A stretch of 64,000 nucleotides of DNA from Melanocharis versteri (lineage: Eukaryota > Chordata > Aves > Passeriformes > Melanocharitidae), in NCBI GenBank assembly GCA_013397845.1, contig VZTG01001095.1:62001-126000 (forward strand), given 5' to 3'. The translations under genes and the position numbers were made by a program. The stretch's first letter is position 1; each line of letters opens with the position of its first letter. The notes under the pieces are model-generated. The model was not told the DNA's origin. It was given only the letters and a program-made list of their open reading frames with translations, and did not search any database. Shown one piece after another: positions 22,729-35,663 of this stretch.

Positions 22729-25700
22729 CTGTGAGAAAAAGTAAGAAAAACTTGAAAAATAAGAAGCCTGCGTATCAAGCAAAAACTCTGCTGGCATTTT
22801 GGAATAAGTGTCATATGCAAAGAGCAAAACACCTCCAGAATAAATTTCTCCTACCAACAACATTGCTATTAAAAAAATGTGTAAGTAGCTGTGTAAGAAA
22901 TGAAGTGAATGGTATTGAGCTTTCAGAGCAGAATGGTATACCTCTCAGACAAATCATGTGCACAACTAACTGTATGTAGAGGGAGAATGAACTTTCTAAA
23001 CTGGGCAATTCATTACTAGATCTATGAATTGATCAGCCAAGCACCCCAGATGTTGTTCTAACTTCAGTTTTTTGCCATGCATTGATAAAAATCTGCTGAA
23101 GTCACTGGAAACATAATAATTTAGACCTTTTCATGAAGCCAAAGAATGATTCAATCTCTTTTCTCTCTTAAAAAAATATAAAGACTTCTCTATTTACAGT
23201 AACTGATATGTTAGAATTACATTCAGGATTTAAAATCAGTACAAGATTTCAAAACTGTAGTCTCCTGTTATATTACCATACTTTTGATGGTTTATTTATA
23301 CTACGAAGAAATAGAAAAATGTTTATTCTATCTTTGAGTGGACAATACCATTCACTTAGCCCATCAGAAGCATTGACAAGACAAGGAAAGCAAGACTTTC
23401 CTTGTTTTACTTGTTTTAATATTCCTTTCAAATATAATTTATAACACTATGAGATTCTGTCTACATGGATCATAATAACAGATGTTTCCAAGACTGATTT
23501 GTATATACTTCTGTAAACATTTCACTGGTGCATGAACCACCAATGACAACCACCTTTTAACTCCCATTAGGATGTTTTTGCCTGGAGTTATTAGATACTA
23601 CCATATAGGTTTTAGTGGAGAAGGGCAAAATGGCCTTATTTAAATCCATATAGTTATCATGAATCATCCTTTCAACTGATGAGTTTTAAATCCCCTCGAT
23701 TCTTAAAACAAATTTATATAAAATACTTGGACTGTATCATATTTTGTTCTACTGTTATTCAAGTAACACTCAAAAATTAATGCACATTTTATTTGACAAT
23801 AGATGGAATTTGTTTTAGAAATACTGTAACTAGAAATTGATTCTCAACCATACAAGCTAGTTATTGGGAGTCTGAAGAACAGAGAGTGAGACTATTTGTC
23901 TCCTTGTTTTCTAAGATTTCTCTTAGAGTAGGTGCTAATTCTCCAATTAACACCATGCAAGTGGACCACTGTTGTGGTTGTTAGCTCAGTAAAAGTTCTA
24001 AAAAAACTACATAGCTGAAAGAATTCCCTTTGTTACTATCTGGATAGTAACTTTGAGATTAAAGTAATAATTAATGAAATATTGGGTTTTTGTTTGTTTT
24101 GTTTGTTTGCTTGTTTTTTAATTCAGTGTTTCCTCTTAAAGCAAATCAGCTCATGAGGAAAAAAAGAATGCATTGTGAATTGAATAATGCCAAGTAGTTT
24201 ATTCAATTAGTTAATCTTCCTGTCCATACCAAAAGCAGTCTGCACATCAAACAATAGGCTACTGAATTGAAGATGTCACTGAAGAATGTTAATCTCACAT
24301 TTCCAGTTCCTCTGTCTGCTTTCTTGTTGTGTTTAAGCTTCATTTCTTCCTCCACCCCTCCTTCCCCAATTCCTGAGTTGATCCTTTACTGTGCCTAGTA
24401 CAAACTTTGTAATCTCATTCTAAACATTTTTGCTGAGACTATCATTTATTCACAATGTAGAAGGATTGTCATACTGATAAATAGGGATATTTTTCTTCCT
24501 TTTCTAAATGAATTATTAGTGTTGGAAGTTGCCTCTGATTTTGTGTACTCAAATTAAAAGATTTTAATAGTTCATGGAGAAGGTACAGAACATACAACCC
24601 TGTCTGCCTGGAATCCCCAGTTTGAAAAGCCAGGCCAAGTGCTCGCATTCTGAAGTACTTGTCACACAGCTTGTTCGTAGCCCACACTGGAACGTTATCC
24701 ATAATCTATCACCTGAAAGGAGCTTGGAATTAGATATTTCAATTCTTCTGTCGATCTCTCAGAGCACATGAAGATGGTAAAACACACTAACCTACTCTCA
24801 TATTTCAGAATCCAATTCCCTACCTAGCTGTGAACATAAAAAGAGTGTGTGTAACTAAAATGATAATATTATTTTGGCAACATTGTTGAAGAAAAAAAAG
24901 ATCAAATTTTACATTTATGATTTCACATCAACATCTCCATTTGAAAATTTTGAAGACATTCAACTTAAAATGAAAAAATTAAAAAGAACTAAGAAATGAC
25001 TTTGAGATCTGTGTTTTGGATGAGCCAAGTCACCCGTTTGTCTGTGTATCAGGATTGTTCCCCAGGCTCATGATCCCAGACAGTGGCAATAGTTAATCAA
25101 ATGAACTAGAGATTACATGGTAGTCTTAACTGCAGATGAGAAAATAAGTATAAAAATTACTGATTACAATGCCCAGAATCTCCCACAGCAGCATATCTGA
25201 ACAATAACTTGCTAACGTGTACGCAAATCTGGTTTTCTCCAGTGAAAAATGAAAAAAAATCATTGGAAAATAAAAAAAAAATCTTTCTTTAAACATTTGT
25301 GTGGAAAATCTGTTTTCTTTCAAAAGCATAATTTTAGTGAATTTTTCCAGGCAGTCTTATGAGCAATGACACAATCTCCCTTCTTACAAATCCAGATCAA
25401 GAAAAAAGAAAAAAAAAAAGTTAAAAAAACCCAAAAGGGCACATACAGAGAAAACTACAAGAACTTTTCTAGTTCCCTGGCCAAAGTTGCACATAAATTA
25501 AACATATGTTTGATTATTTTTAATTTATATTTCCTTGCTTGTAATTTATGAAATCTGTCATACTTCTTTAATTTATGAGCCTTAATTTGGTTAAATAGAA
25601 AGCCAAGGGCTAGACAGAGTAACATACTCGAAAAAGTAACTAACCTCTGCAACAGTGACATAATTTTGTTAAATTTCATGATTAATAACTGAATTCTATC

Positions 25701-25938
25701 ACAAAAGTGTATTTTTTTTAAATAGTATAATTAGTAAATAATTATTAGGAATAAGGCTCTTTATAGCATATTTGTGGAAGTTGTATCTAAATAAAAGAGT
25801 TTTCTTGGCTACAGAACTTTTTTTTTTTTAAATCAGGCAGAATCACTTTAATTAAATTAAAAGGGAAAGAGCCAATACTATTTTATACCCTTTATATTAC
25901 ATGGGCTAAAAAACCACCCCAAAACACAGTTGAGATAC
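22729..25938 (-). other. ADGRV1 intron 9
   Basis: A 3.2-kb AT-rich intron. It has a short T/G low-complexity run near 24088-24120 and a poly-A-rich stretch near 25400-25432. No exon or named repeat is recognised. Confidence 0.85.
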
Positions 25939-26268
25939 CTGTATGACAAAATTAGCTCCATTTTGAAGAAATGCATCATTTCGTATTGGTATATTTATAG
26001 TAGCTTGTGCTTTTCCTTCTGGAAAGATGAGAGTACTTCTTCTAGACATATTTAGAATGCCACCTTTTGCTCTCTCAGGATCCAGAGCTCCAGCTGGAAT
26101 ATACAGTGCAGTATAAACCAACTGCACATCTCCAACTGTTCCTCTTTCCCTTGCAAAACTCAAGGATAAAAAGCGTCCCATTGGATTACTTTCAATCTTC
26201 TGATTCTCCAAAGGATGGAATTTTATTAGGCCATAAACATCATCACTGTCCTGAATGTAAAACAGAAG
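25939..26268 (-). CDS. ADGRV1: ADGRV1 exon 9: Calx-beta 4 end and most of Calx-beta 5
   Basis: This exon encodes residues 504-613 (110 codons, phase 0 to 0). It begins with LLFYIQDSDDVYG, the linker into repeat 5, then a 'SFARERGTVGDVQL' strand pair. Where other repeats have D-D-x-x-P-E it has RNDAFLQNGANF, so repeat 5 lacks the usual acidic calcium motif and may not bind calcium normally. The human protein, as I recall it, has the same departure. The acceptor is TGCTTTGCAG and the donor is GTATCT. Confidence 0.95.
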
Positions 26269-27072
26269 CTGCAAAGCAGAAAACAGCATGCTGCATTACT
26301 CTATACCATAGTTTCACGCCTTCACAAAAGCATCTCCTGACTGTCACCATACCTTTTTCTCCTTAGTGAACTGGCATCAGGAAAGAAATCAGATTGACAG
26401 CCCCAAAGTGTTCTTTATACACAAGAAGCATCACAATGACAGTGGCAGCTTTCCCACTATGCATCATCGCATGTGCCAGAATGAGCTCTGAATAACTGAT
26501 TTTTTAGTTCAGCAGCCCAAGTGAATAATTTAAAAATGTTTCAGATTGTGAAAAATTTCATTTTATTCACCAAGCTCATTCCAACCATTTTTGAGAAAGA
26601 CAAAGCAGGGACTTGAGTCACAGAACTGTCAGCAATTCTAGCCACCCTTTATTTAATAGTTCAGAGGTTACAGTCTTAATCACCAAACCCTCCCCTTGAA
26701 ATGGTTACTCTGTAAAATATTTCAGTAATCACTGAGACAGCAAATGAGCAAGTGAAAATAACTTTCCTGTCTTCTGTTAGAAAGCAGTCACTCAAGACAG
26801 CATTTATTCAATGCTATCATTGTACGCTGGGAATAATCTGAACTGAATGCTACCACAGTAAAAAGGTCTGGCATTATACACTATACTCAGCCAAATACTT
26901 TAGATACGGCTCTATACACTAAGATTATACTAAGGATTAGTTTGCTTGATTTTTATCCAAGACCTTTTCACCTGTTCAGCCAATCCATCAATCAACCAAT
27001 GTTTAGCAAAACTGGTAAAGTCTTTATTACTCATTAGTACCTTCTCCAAAAGAATCCTAAAAGCAAACTTAC
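26269..27072 (-). other. ADGRV1 intron 8
   Basis: An 804-bp intron with nothing recognisable. Confidence 0.85.
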
Positions 27073-27343
27073 CTCAGATGGCTCACTGACTTCTGCACCT
27101 CCCCGTATTGTATGAGCTAGGAGTTTCAGAAGATAAGGCTCTGCCTCTTCTGGTGTATCATCATCAATAATGTTCAGATGAAGTGTCACCAGCATCTGTC
27201 CTTGATCAAAACTTATCTCCCCTGCCTCTGGAAGGAGGTCTGCAGTCACAGGTGAGGGATCACTGCTATTTCGGATTATAACCCAGGAAACAGAAACATT
27301 TCCATGTGTTCCACCATTTCTCACAATTGTGATCCCTTCAAAC
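27073..27343 (-). CDS. ADGRV1: ADGRV1 exon 8: body of Calx-beta 4
   Basis: This exon encodes the last base of Arg413 through residue 503 (271 bp, phase 2 to 0). It holds the 'VRNGGTHGNVSVSW' strand pair, the 'ISFDQGQ' strand and the calcium motif DDDTPEEAEPY. It closes with a GGAEVSEPSE stretch. The acceptor is AAACCATAG and the donor is GTAAGT. The split Arg codon is restored exactly on joining with exon 7. Confidence 0.95.
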
Positions 27344-28568
27344 CTATGGTTTTGAACGAAAACAAAAACCCACAAATCATAATTACTATTGGCATGCATG
27401 GTTACCAATTCCCTAAAATATTTACACTGTCCTAAGTGGTACAAATGTCAATTGCTTGCAACTGACAGTTGACTCAAGGCTTACAGTTTGTGAAATCATA
27501 ACACATATGTAACACATATATATGTGTTTACTCATGAGCTCTCTGTAATATCTCTGAAGATACATGTTAGATCTCACGTTTACAGCAAGAAAGATACTGA
27601 GAAGCGAGTGGAGCCTTGGCATGTTTTGCATTTGTCTTGAGAAATACAAATAAAATTTCAGAAAACTTTTTACCTGTTCTACATCATGAACAGTTACGAG
27701 GCATGAGCATTGAAATAATGATTTTGAATGAACTCTTTGCCTCTGTACTGAAAATATACTCAGCTACTGATATTTATGACACTGGAAATGTCATGTTGCC
27801 TGCATCTGAAAAGGACATGACTACAACAAAAAGTCTGGTAATCATGACTTACAAACATTTAGAAAGAAGGATTTATTTCTTTACTGTGTATAAAAAAAAA
27901 AAAGACGAATACTCAAATGCTGGACTCTACATACCATAAAATATTCCTTCAAAATTTCTCATAGTATGATAGTTTGAGGCATTATTTGTTTCTTTGGGGG
28001 TGAACTACCATCAGTAATTAGCAGTGGACATTTTTATTGAGATTGTCAATATTGTGCATCAGTCTGCCTATAAAATTTGTACAGACCTTTGATTTTAATC
28101 TCTCTGCAAAATTACAAATATTTAAATTGGTTTTGAGTCTAAGGTAACTATTTCATGGGAGACACTCAACACTTTTTTTTTCTTTAATCAGAGACTGGTT
28201 TTATAGGCAGTAAACACAAACACACACCAAGGGTGGAAGACAGAAATCTATTTCCCACTGAACTGGTGTGGAGCAGTATCACAATTTCACTGATCCTACC
28301 TTTAGATTTTCACTATTCTGATAATGTGATTGAATAGTTATGGCTTATTTACATACAGTTTATAGACATTAAAATACTTTCTGTATAATTAGAATTCCTA
28401 CTTCTTTGAAATCTTTGTAGATATAGTTGATAATTAACAACACGCTACGTGATTACTACATTATATTTTAGTAGTGATTTTATAATTAATTTAATGATAT
28501 CCTAAGGATGCTTAACAATAACAAATCTCTTAAACTGACTAGATACTAGATTGTAAGATCTGTAGTAC
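27344..28568 (-). other. ADGRV1 intron 7
   Basis: A 1.2-kb intron. It has a small palindromic 'acacatatatatgtgt' motif near 27511 and is otherwise featureless. Confidence 0.85.
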
Positions 28569-29134
28569 CTTGAAATTTGGTCTTCATCAATGATAACAGT
28601 GTGAGCTAACAGAACACTGTGGATTGACAGCACTCCATAGGGTTTATCATTCGGCTGGATAGTGACATGAACAACAGATGGATAAATCAAAACAGCATCT
28701 CCCTGCAAAGTGTCTTTAAGAAGCATAATCTGAAAGGTCTCAGCAATTTCTGGTATGGCATCATCAAGGATCTTAAATTTCAAATATGTTTCATGAACTA
28801 GAGGTGGGAAAAAAAGAGTTGTATTTGGCTGTAGATCTAGGAAGTCTACATTAAGCTGTGCATGTGCAGTTGAATCCCCAGTTATGATGGCGTAACTGAC
28901 AGAGACTTCATCTTCATCAGGTCCAATTAATTTTCCGCTGACATCCTTACCACGAACCACTTGGATTGTTACCACTTCATCTTCTTCAGGCACCATATAA
29001 GCATTCTGAACAAAACGCACAGGACTGTCATTTTTCTTAATATTAATCCAAACAGAATTTTTTGTGTTGTTGATTTCAGCCCCTCCCTCTACACTCTTCA
29101 GACAAACAACAAAGATTTCATCATTTTCAGGTAC
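28569..29134 (-). CDS. ADGRV1: ADGRV1 exon 7: end of Calx-beta 2, all of Calx-beta 3, start of Calx-beta 4
   Basis: This exon encodes residues 225-413 (566 bp, phase 0 to 2). It is the only exon before exon 20 with a complete Calx-beta repeat on a single piece. Calx-beta 2 ends at the NDSPV linker (about 259-263). Calx-beta 3 spans about 263-389, with a long GKLIGPDEDE loop and the DDAIPEIAETF motif at 348-358. Calx-beta 4 starts at about 391 (YGVLS). The acceptor is ATTTTTCCAG and the donor is GTACTA, leaving two bases of Arg413. Confidence 0.95.
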
Positions 29135-31639
29135 CTGGAAAAATAGTATTAGCAACCAGGTGTAAGTCACATTTCAAATACATGCAGAACACTCATACTG
29201 AAAAATATGGTTTATGCATTTTGTAGAAGAGTGAAATGGATACCAACTTGAAAGCTCATTTCATATTAAAACAAACAGGAGGAAAGTCTTGCTTTTAACT
29301 TTTGCTAAAAATCCCTTTTCAAAATTTAACGTGTCTATTTCCCAAACATACTTCTGACAGAGGGTAGAAAGTCAAACAAAACACAAATAAAAATTAATCA
29401 AGAATCAGAAAAATCTTCATCTTTACAGCTTGAGAGTATGAGGAGACCAATTGCCATTTTTAAAAGCCTCCTCTACTTGGAAACAAGTGTTCCTCTCCAT
29501 TACTTAGATTTAAATTTTCTTTTTTCTGATGTTGATTCTGATCTACCTCTATATGTGCCTGAGACAATACAACAACTTCTGTACCGAAACAACCTTGGCC
29601 CATACATCCCTAAAGAATTGGAAAAGGAACACATCCTTTGTTCAGACACACCCACAAAGGCAGACAAAATTTCCATCACAGATCTGAGAAACTGTTTTCT
29701 TGTTCTTTGCAATAATTTAGATTTTGGTATTTCTACAAAACAACTGTTTAAAACTACATTTGAGTTCTAGCTAATTCTTCTCCAATATCTGATGCAGCAG
29801 ACAATAAAGAATGGCTTATAAACCACAAATAACAGAATTAAGTATGAGATTTTTGCTTTATATTACTACATAAATATATAAATTGGACTTGATGATCCTA
29901 ATGGGTTCCTTTCATCTCAGCATTTTATATGAGTCTATGATTCTATATTTTATTCCCCAAATCTTGATTAGCTACACCTATGGAACTGAAAAAATAGGAT
30001 TATTTTATTAATACATATAGAAAAAAAGTAAATCTTTAAAAATTATTTTTGATCTTTGCATTTCATCCTTACTGTGGACTACTGGAAACCAGTAGTATTT
30101 CCTTCTGAAAGGAATTCCAGGATAAAATTACAATTTTTGAAAACCCTGCATGTCTCTTCTTTCTCTTTCACGTTCATTTTTTTACTGGCCACCCCCAGAT
30201 CCTCTTGTAGGGCTAGAAGAGTGGCCATGATAGCTTATGCCAATTCAGTTCCTTTGGCTTCTGGCACTGAAACTTGCAAAATGCTGTTGACTGATACTGG
30301 GGTTTGTTGTCAGCGTCAGATCTGGAAGATCTCAGCCACCAGCCTCCTTTACTGAAGTACAACACTGTTGATCTACCTCATTAAAAAAAATGCTAACTTA
30401 TGTTTCATTTAGTTGACTAACTAATATTCCATATGTCATCATTAAAAAATATACATTTAAGAGAGTCAAAATGTATCCACAACTCTATCTGTAGTTTACA
30501 TCTTAACATCTCATATAAATGGAACATTTTGGAATTCTTAATGGCATCATTATCGACCAATGAAAAACCCAGTCGGACTTCAAAGACAACAATATAAAAG
30601 ATTTTCAGCGCCGATTTGCCACTTTTACTTTCTGTTACAAAGTTTCCATTATCCCTCACTAAAAAAGGAAATGTACACAATAAAATTATTATAAATGTAC
30701 TACTGTAGAGATCAGAGCTGCAGTCACCTAATTCTGTAGCAAAAAGCTTTGCAATTCAGAACAATAGGCTGTTGCACAGTTTTTAACTTCAGATCCTAAC
30801 AGCTCAAATTAAGTTCTGAGAGTAACACTGAATGCTTTTGCATTCCATCATCATTATCAGTAAAGGATTTTTACACAAAATTAACCTTTTGTGTACAGCT
30901 GTGGAAGACTTTCAGTGAGTGGACCACCACAGCTATACAGATTAAACTTCCAGTGAAAGAGCATTAAGAGTACCTCTCAGAGGAAAAATAAATCACATTC
31001 TCCCCACAAACCTAATGAATTATTTTCATATATAAGTTACAGAAATAGTACATCTAATCTGAAAGAGGTATTTCTACACAGCAGTTTGGTACAGTCTCTT
31101 AATACTAGTACCAGTATAGACTTGTGAGACTATTTTCCATAATTAACAGAAATACTCAAAAAATTGCTTTGAAGTTTCCCACTTTTGACACAGACACTTT
31201 TTTTCTACACAATTTTTTTAGTGAATTTCCTTATCAAGTTATTCTGTATCCTGTTCACACAGAAAAGTTAAATACAGAAAGGTTAGTCTAACAGATGAAC
31301 ATCATCCTTGACAATACAAGAACCTCATTATTCCATCTGAATAAAAATACAATGCTTTCTTGATTATTTATACTTTTATTGTACAGCACCAAACAGATCT
31401 GGTCAGAGCAGTCAGGGTATGTTCAGAAAATAAAAATAGTAATTGATAAGAAATACAGAGGCAACACTAAAAAGATAAAATGATGGCCCACACAGACAAA
31501 ACTGAGTATCACTTCATGAAGCAGAAGCACTTGTAGCCCTGTTTAAACTAAGCATTTTCATAACATAATATATGAAGTCCCTCCAGAATAGCAGTCAATC
31601 TATATATCCAAGCCAAAAATGAAGTCAGTTTGTTTTTAC
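29135..31639 (-). other. ADGRV1 intron 6
   Basis: A 2.5-kb AT-rich intron. It contains a CR1 3' tail at 29882-29948, listed separately. Open frames here (for example plus 29438-29770) show no family resemblance. Confidence 0.85.
29882..29948 (+). mobile_element. CR1 LINE 3' tail
   Basis: 'ttggacttgatgatcctaat' followed by 'gggttcctttcatctcagca' and 'gtctatgattctata' is the signature end of a CR1 copy, including the 'attcta' type of terminal repeat. Only about 65 bases are recognisable. Confidence 0.75.
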
Positions 31640-31753
31640 CTGATCATCAAGCACTGTTAAATTATAAATCAACACTGATTTCCCAGGGGTAAATGTAATA
31701 TTTCCTCTGGCTGGACTTAAGTCTTCTTCAGCTGAGTTTGGTCCATCTTCTAT
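31640..31753 (-). CDS. ADGRV1: ADGRV1 exon 6: middle of Calx-beta 2
   Basis: This exon encodes residues 187-224 (38 codons, phase 0 to 0). It carries the 'NITFTPGKS' strand typical of the third quarter of a Calx-beta domain. It ends in LDDQ, so the acidic calcium motif is split by the intron: D-D-Q here, V-P-E-N-D-E at the start of exon 7. The acceptor is TATTTGCAG and the donor is GTAAAA. Confidence 0.93.
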
Positions 31754-33100
31754 CTGCAAATAATTGATTTTTATGAAAAGAAATATATAAAGCATGCATC
31801 AAAGTCTAGAACAATAGTCAATATACAGTGTGCGAAATGCATAAGAAATTACTATCTATTAAGTCACCTCCTGATCATATGCACACACATTCAGTTGTTA
31901 AAATCTACTCTTTTTTGGCAGAGGGAGTGAATCAGAGCAGGCACTCTGAAAAAATTATGTATTGCCAGAGAAAGAGGAAGAAAACTATTTCCCTACAGGC
32001 CTTTGAGAACTCTTTCATATCTACTGATGCATAACCGACTCTTTTAAATAACAGAAAGGACAGTCCTTCTCTTTTAATTTAACTAACATTTCCTAATCAG
32101 TTCCAAGACAAAATAATAGCAATTACTGGTTTTGTGACCTTTCTATTTTGACTTGTGATACTAAGAAAATTACAATTAATACTAAAACCTAAAAAACTAG
32201 TAAGACCCATAGATGCAATATGCTAGGGTTTTGTTTTAGAAAATCTTGTAAATTTTTTTCAACATATGTATATAAACTACATTTTGAGATGAACCTGATA
32301 AATTGTGCAGAGAGCAAAATTTATTGGATTTTAAAACAAACATATCTGCAATAAATACCATAAAGAATCTCATTCTGTACATTATCTATACATCCTGTAT
32401 TTAGCATACAATAACATCCAGTACAAATCTTTCAAGATTTTGACACATCTAGATTAAATCTTTGACAACAACTGATAAAGGAATTTTGATATGAAAAAGA
32501 ATTACCTGTAATTTTAAAGAATGTAATAGAATCAGAACTAGACAAGGAAAAAAATAATCCCCCCTCTCACAATAAAGGCAGTAAGTATATCCCATTCACA
32601 TGAAGTATGTGAGTAATGGCCTAAATATTCAAGTAATGATTTTGAAAGGTTGAAATGTCTGGGAATTCAAACTGCAGTCTTACAGATACAGAATTTCACT
32701 AAACATTGAACTCTACATTTACATGTTTGAAGGTGGCACAAGCACCTGCTAAAGAGTCAGGTGTTTATAAATTTTGAAAAAATATACAAGAAATTTCTTA
32801 CACATTCAATAGACATTGTTTGCTAATAATACCAACAAATGCTGCCTTAAATATCTTCCTAAATGACAGAGAATACTCGTTTTTGTAATATATCTTCATT
32901 TTTCCTTAGATTAAGCAGTTAGACAATTGCAATATTTTCCATTTGAAAGGTAGTATCTTTCCATTTTATGAAACAGAATTAACAAATGTAGACATAGGTA
33001 TTTAGTCCTTTCACTTTAATAAACACTTTGATAAGTTATGATTATGGCCTCACAGCTTCATCCAATAGACAAAGGTACAAAGTCTCTTTGATAAACTCAC
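31754..33100 (-). other. ADGRV1 intron 5
   Basis: A 1.35-kb AT-rich intron with nothing recognisable. Confidence 0.85.
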
Positions 33101-33205
33101 CTCAAAAGTTACAATGACCGTCCCGTAGGTTCCTCTCTCCCTAATTAGAGTGAGAGGCACAAATTCATTTCTGCCCCTAGGCTCTTTCACTGTGATTAAG
33201 GCAGA
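33101..33205 (-). CDS. ADGRV1: ADGRV1 exon 5: start of Calx-beta 2
   Basis: This exon encodes residues 152-186 (35 codons, phase 0 to 0). It contains a VKEPRGRN stretch, then a first-strand pair with the 'RERGTYG' pattern (about residues 172-179) that recurs as R-x-x-G-x-x-G in nearly every Calx-beta repeat of this gene. The acceptor is CCTCATTAG and the donor is GTGAGT. Phase-compatible with exons 4 and 6. Confidence 0.93.
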
Positions 33206-34115
33206 CTAATGAGGAAGAAAATGGACAGGCAATCAGGCACAGATCAAATATCACAGCAGAAGGAAGAAACTGTTACCATAGAAATACCAAACTACCACAG
33301 ACAAGTTAATCCAATCTGCAAACCAGTCCGCTGATGGCATACATTTCCTAGCAACCAATTAGTTCAGCTAATAAAAAGCTTGAAAGGTTTCAGATTAAAA
33401 AAAACATCATAATGTATGTAGAGTGGGTTTTCTTGTGGTTTGTTTGGTTTTTTTTTTTGGTAAATGAGCATAGTTACGATACTAAGCACTGGCATATGAG
33501 CACTGGTCATATAGGAGTTCCTAACCCTGTTAAAAATAAGTTTTCTCCATTAAAAACTCATTTGTTAGATAACTAGACAATGGATTCTGTCTATCAAACT
33601 GTTACAGCTGAGAGATTTCAAAGAATTACAGCACTTCAGGGAGCAGCACGGTTTAATACTGTGGTGCCAAAAATTTCTCATATCGGAATTTTTTCAGAGA
33701 AGTCTTCTAAAAATTATATTGCCACAATGGTAGCAACAAAGCATAGCTTCTCTTTCTGCTAACACAAACTCTGTGTTATTGCAAATACCCTCCATACCAC
33801 TAGAGTCATACCACTGTCTTATCCCCAGAAGGTATTATATTATGCATATACCATGATGCTGCTCTCACAGCTTGAGAGTTAAATATAAAATTGCTCACTT
33901 AGGATGAGAAAAAGGTATATATTCTTAAAATTTCCAAGCCACCTCTTTAACATTCCTATGGTAGTATTCCTCATTTCTTCCATACTATATTGAGGGGCAG
34001 CGGGACTGAACCATTTTTAAAAGCTTTACATTTAGATGAGCAACACAGATATTCATCCAAGTGAGAGGATCTCAGGCAACATCTCAACACCTATAAGCAT
34101 ATAGAAATATTAAAG

Positions 34116-34151
<36 letters not shown>

Positions 34152-34309
34152 TACATACATATGTATGAATTATCTCTAGAGATGTTTTCAGAGATGTAAC
34201 TCAGAATCTGTTTTCAAGGGATTTGGGTGAATAACTAACCAGCATCTTTGACAATTTCACCTTTATGTTTTCTAAAATGTTCTAAAATATACCATATAAA
34301 AAGTCATAC
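33206..34309 (-). other. ADGRV1 intron 4
   Basis: A 1.1-kb intron containing a (TA)15 microsatellite (34119-34148) and a T/G-rich run near 33430-33462. Confidence 0.85.
34119..34148 (+). repeat. (TA)15 microsatellite
   Basis: Fifteen uninterrupted TA units within intron 4. Confidence 0.95.
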
Positions 34310-34405
34310 CATGTTAAAAGAAATTATTCCAAAGGCATTGTCATTCGATAAGATTGTCACAGTGACAGATTTGGGTGAGCCAAGCTTTATCCTTGCAGAT
34401 GGTTT
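34310..34405 (-). CDS. ADGRV1: ADGRV1 exon 4: end of Calx-beta 1
   Basis: This exon encodes residues 120-151 (32 codons, phase 0 to 0). It holds the last strand of Calx-beta 1 and the inter-repeat linker NDNAFG at 140-145, the usual 'N-D-x-x-x-G' that separates consecutive repeats in this protein. The acceptor is TAATTTTAG and the donor is GTATGA. It is one of the shorter exons and was not evident from open-frame length alone; it was recovered from splice sites and the conserved linker. Confidence 0.93.
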
Positions 34406-35513
34406 CTAAAATTAAAACCAAAATAAGATATGAAGTATGGTGAGGGAAAAAAAAAGGCATTTTCATTTTACTGTCTTTTAAGAGTCAATATTAGCTTACA
34501 AAAAATGTATGTCTTTTTATTATATATCACAATGAAAATTGTTTAAAGCAATAGAATGCACTAAAATAATTCCTAATTACTGTGGAAATACACTCTAAAC
34601 AGTCAACAATAAAGCGCTTGAAACAAACTTTGCAAATGATTAACAATAGTTTAACAATTATTAACAGCATATCAGTAGGAAACCATATATGAGGCATCTA
34701 ACACTACCAGGAATTCCAAAGTTGTTCTTTTTTTCCACACCATTTGTATAAAAATGAAACTTTGAAGCTATTATAGCGGGATACTAACTAAAGGATATAC
34801 TGGGATAGCAGCTATAAGAAGCAAGTCTTTATAGCATTGTAAAATTGAGCTACATTTACAAGTCAAAGTAAGAAGGAAGCGAAAATATGCATTTTTATAT
34901 TCACTGCAAACATCCCCACAGACATGTAATATTTGGCAATGAAATAGAAAATTTATCTTTACTGAATTGACATCTTAGTCGTGAACTGTTAGCTAAAAAT
35001 ATGTGAATGTCAACCCCTCTCTTGTAGCATAAGTCCTGTGAGACAGAACAATATGAAGAAATTTATTGGCAATTATTTATAAAGTTGTTTGGGTTTAGAT
35101 AAGTCACATTTAACCTCTGCTCATGGAGGACTGGAAGTCATCCTCTTTTTCTGCTACTTCCACCCTATCCTCCGGGCACATTCTGGGCAGGAAAACAGGA
35201 AAGGCTGAGTCTTCACAAACTCTTCTGGGCTCTAATACACCTTCAAATGTCCACAGCTGAATACAATGCCTGCTCAAGCGTCAAGCACAGCAACATGACA
35301 CAGAGACATCCACAGAAATGCAAACTCTCTGAAGGGCAATAAGCATCATCCTGCTTGGACTCCAGATTTTAGTTCTTTTTTTATTAAAAAACTATTTACC
35401 TATTACTCTTCACAAGCAGTAAGACTATGCCGAAATCTATGAAATACCATCCATCTGTATCAGATTACCCACTATTTTCTGTGGAATAGATACATTGAAA
35501 AATTGAGACTTAC
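34406..35513 (-). other. ADGRV1 intron 3
   Basis: A 1.1-kb intron with nothing recognisable. Confidence 0.85.
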
Positions 35514-35663
35514 CGGTAGTGTCAAGTGAAATGTGAATGTCTCATCAGCCTCTGGAAGATCATCATCACAGACAGATATATACACTGTTCGGTTTGTTTC
35601 CGTATCGGGTATAAATGCAGCTGCATATGTGTCAAAAAAGTCTCCTGTATTTTCTCCATCAAT
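35514..35663 (-). CDS. ADGRV1: ADGRV1 exon 3: middle of Calx-beta 1
   Basis: This exon encodes residues 70-119 (50 codons, phase 0 at both ends, so it could be skipped without a frameshift). It carries the DDDLPEADETF motif at residues 102-112. In Calx-beta domains this D-D-x-x-P-E motif supplies calcium-binding acidic residues. The acceptor is TTATTGCAG and the donor is GTAAGT. The DFFDTYAAAF stretch at 77-86 is nearly unchanged from the mammalian protein as I recall it. Confidence 0.95.

Noticed and set aside
27616..27939. Plus-strand open frame of 107 codons in intron 7
   Set aside because: Antisense to the gene, low complexity near its end (poly-Lys from poly-A), no family resemblance.
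29438..29770. Plus-strand open frame of 110 codons in ADGRV1 intron 6
   Set aside because: No recognisable motif, AT-driven composition, no splice or promoter context; about the length expected by chance in 64 kb.
30417..30680. Minus-strand open frame after an acceptor-like TTCCTTTTTTAG in intron 6, considered as an extra ADGRV1 exon
   Set aside because: The encoded residues do not fit the Calx-beta pattern, exons 6 and 7 join perfectly in phase without it, and the split D-D-x-x-P-E motif is restored only by direct joining.
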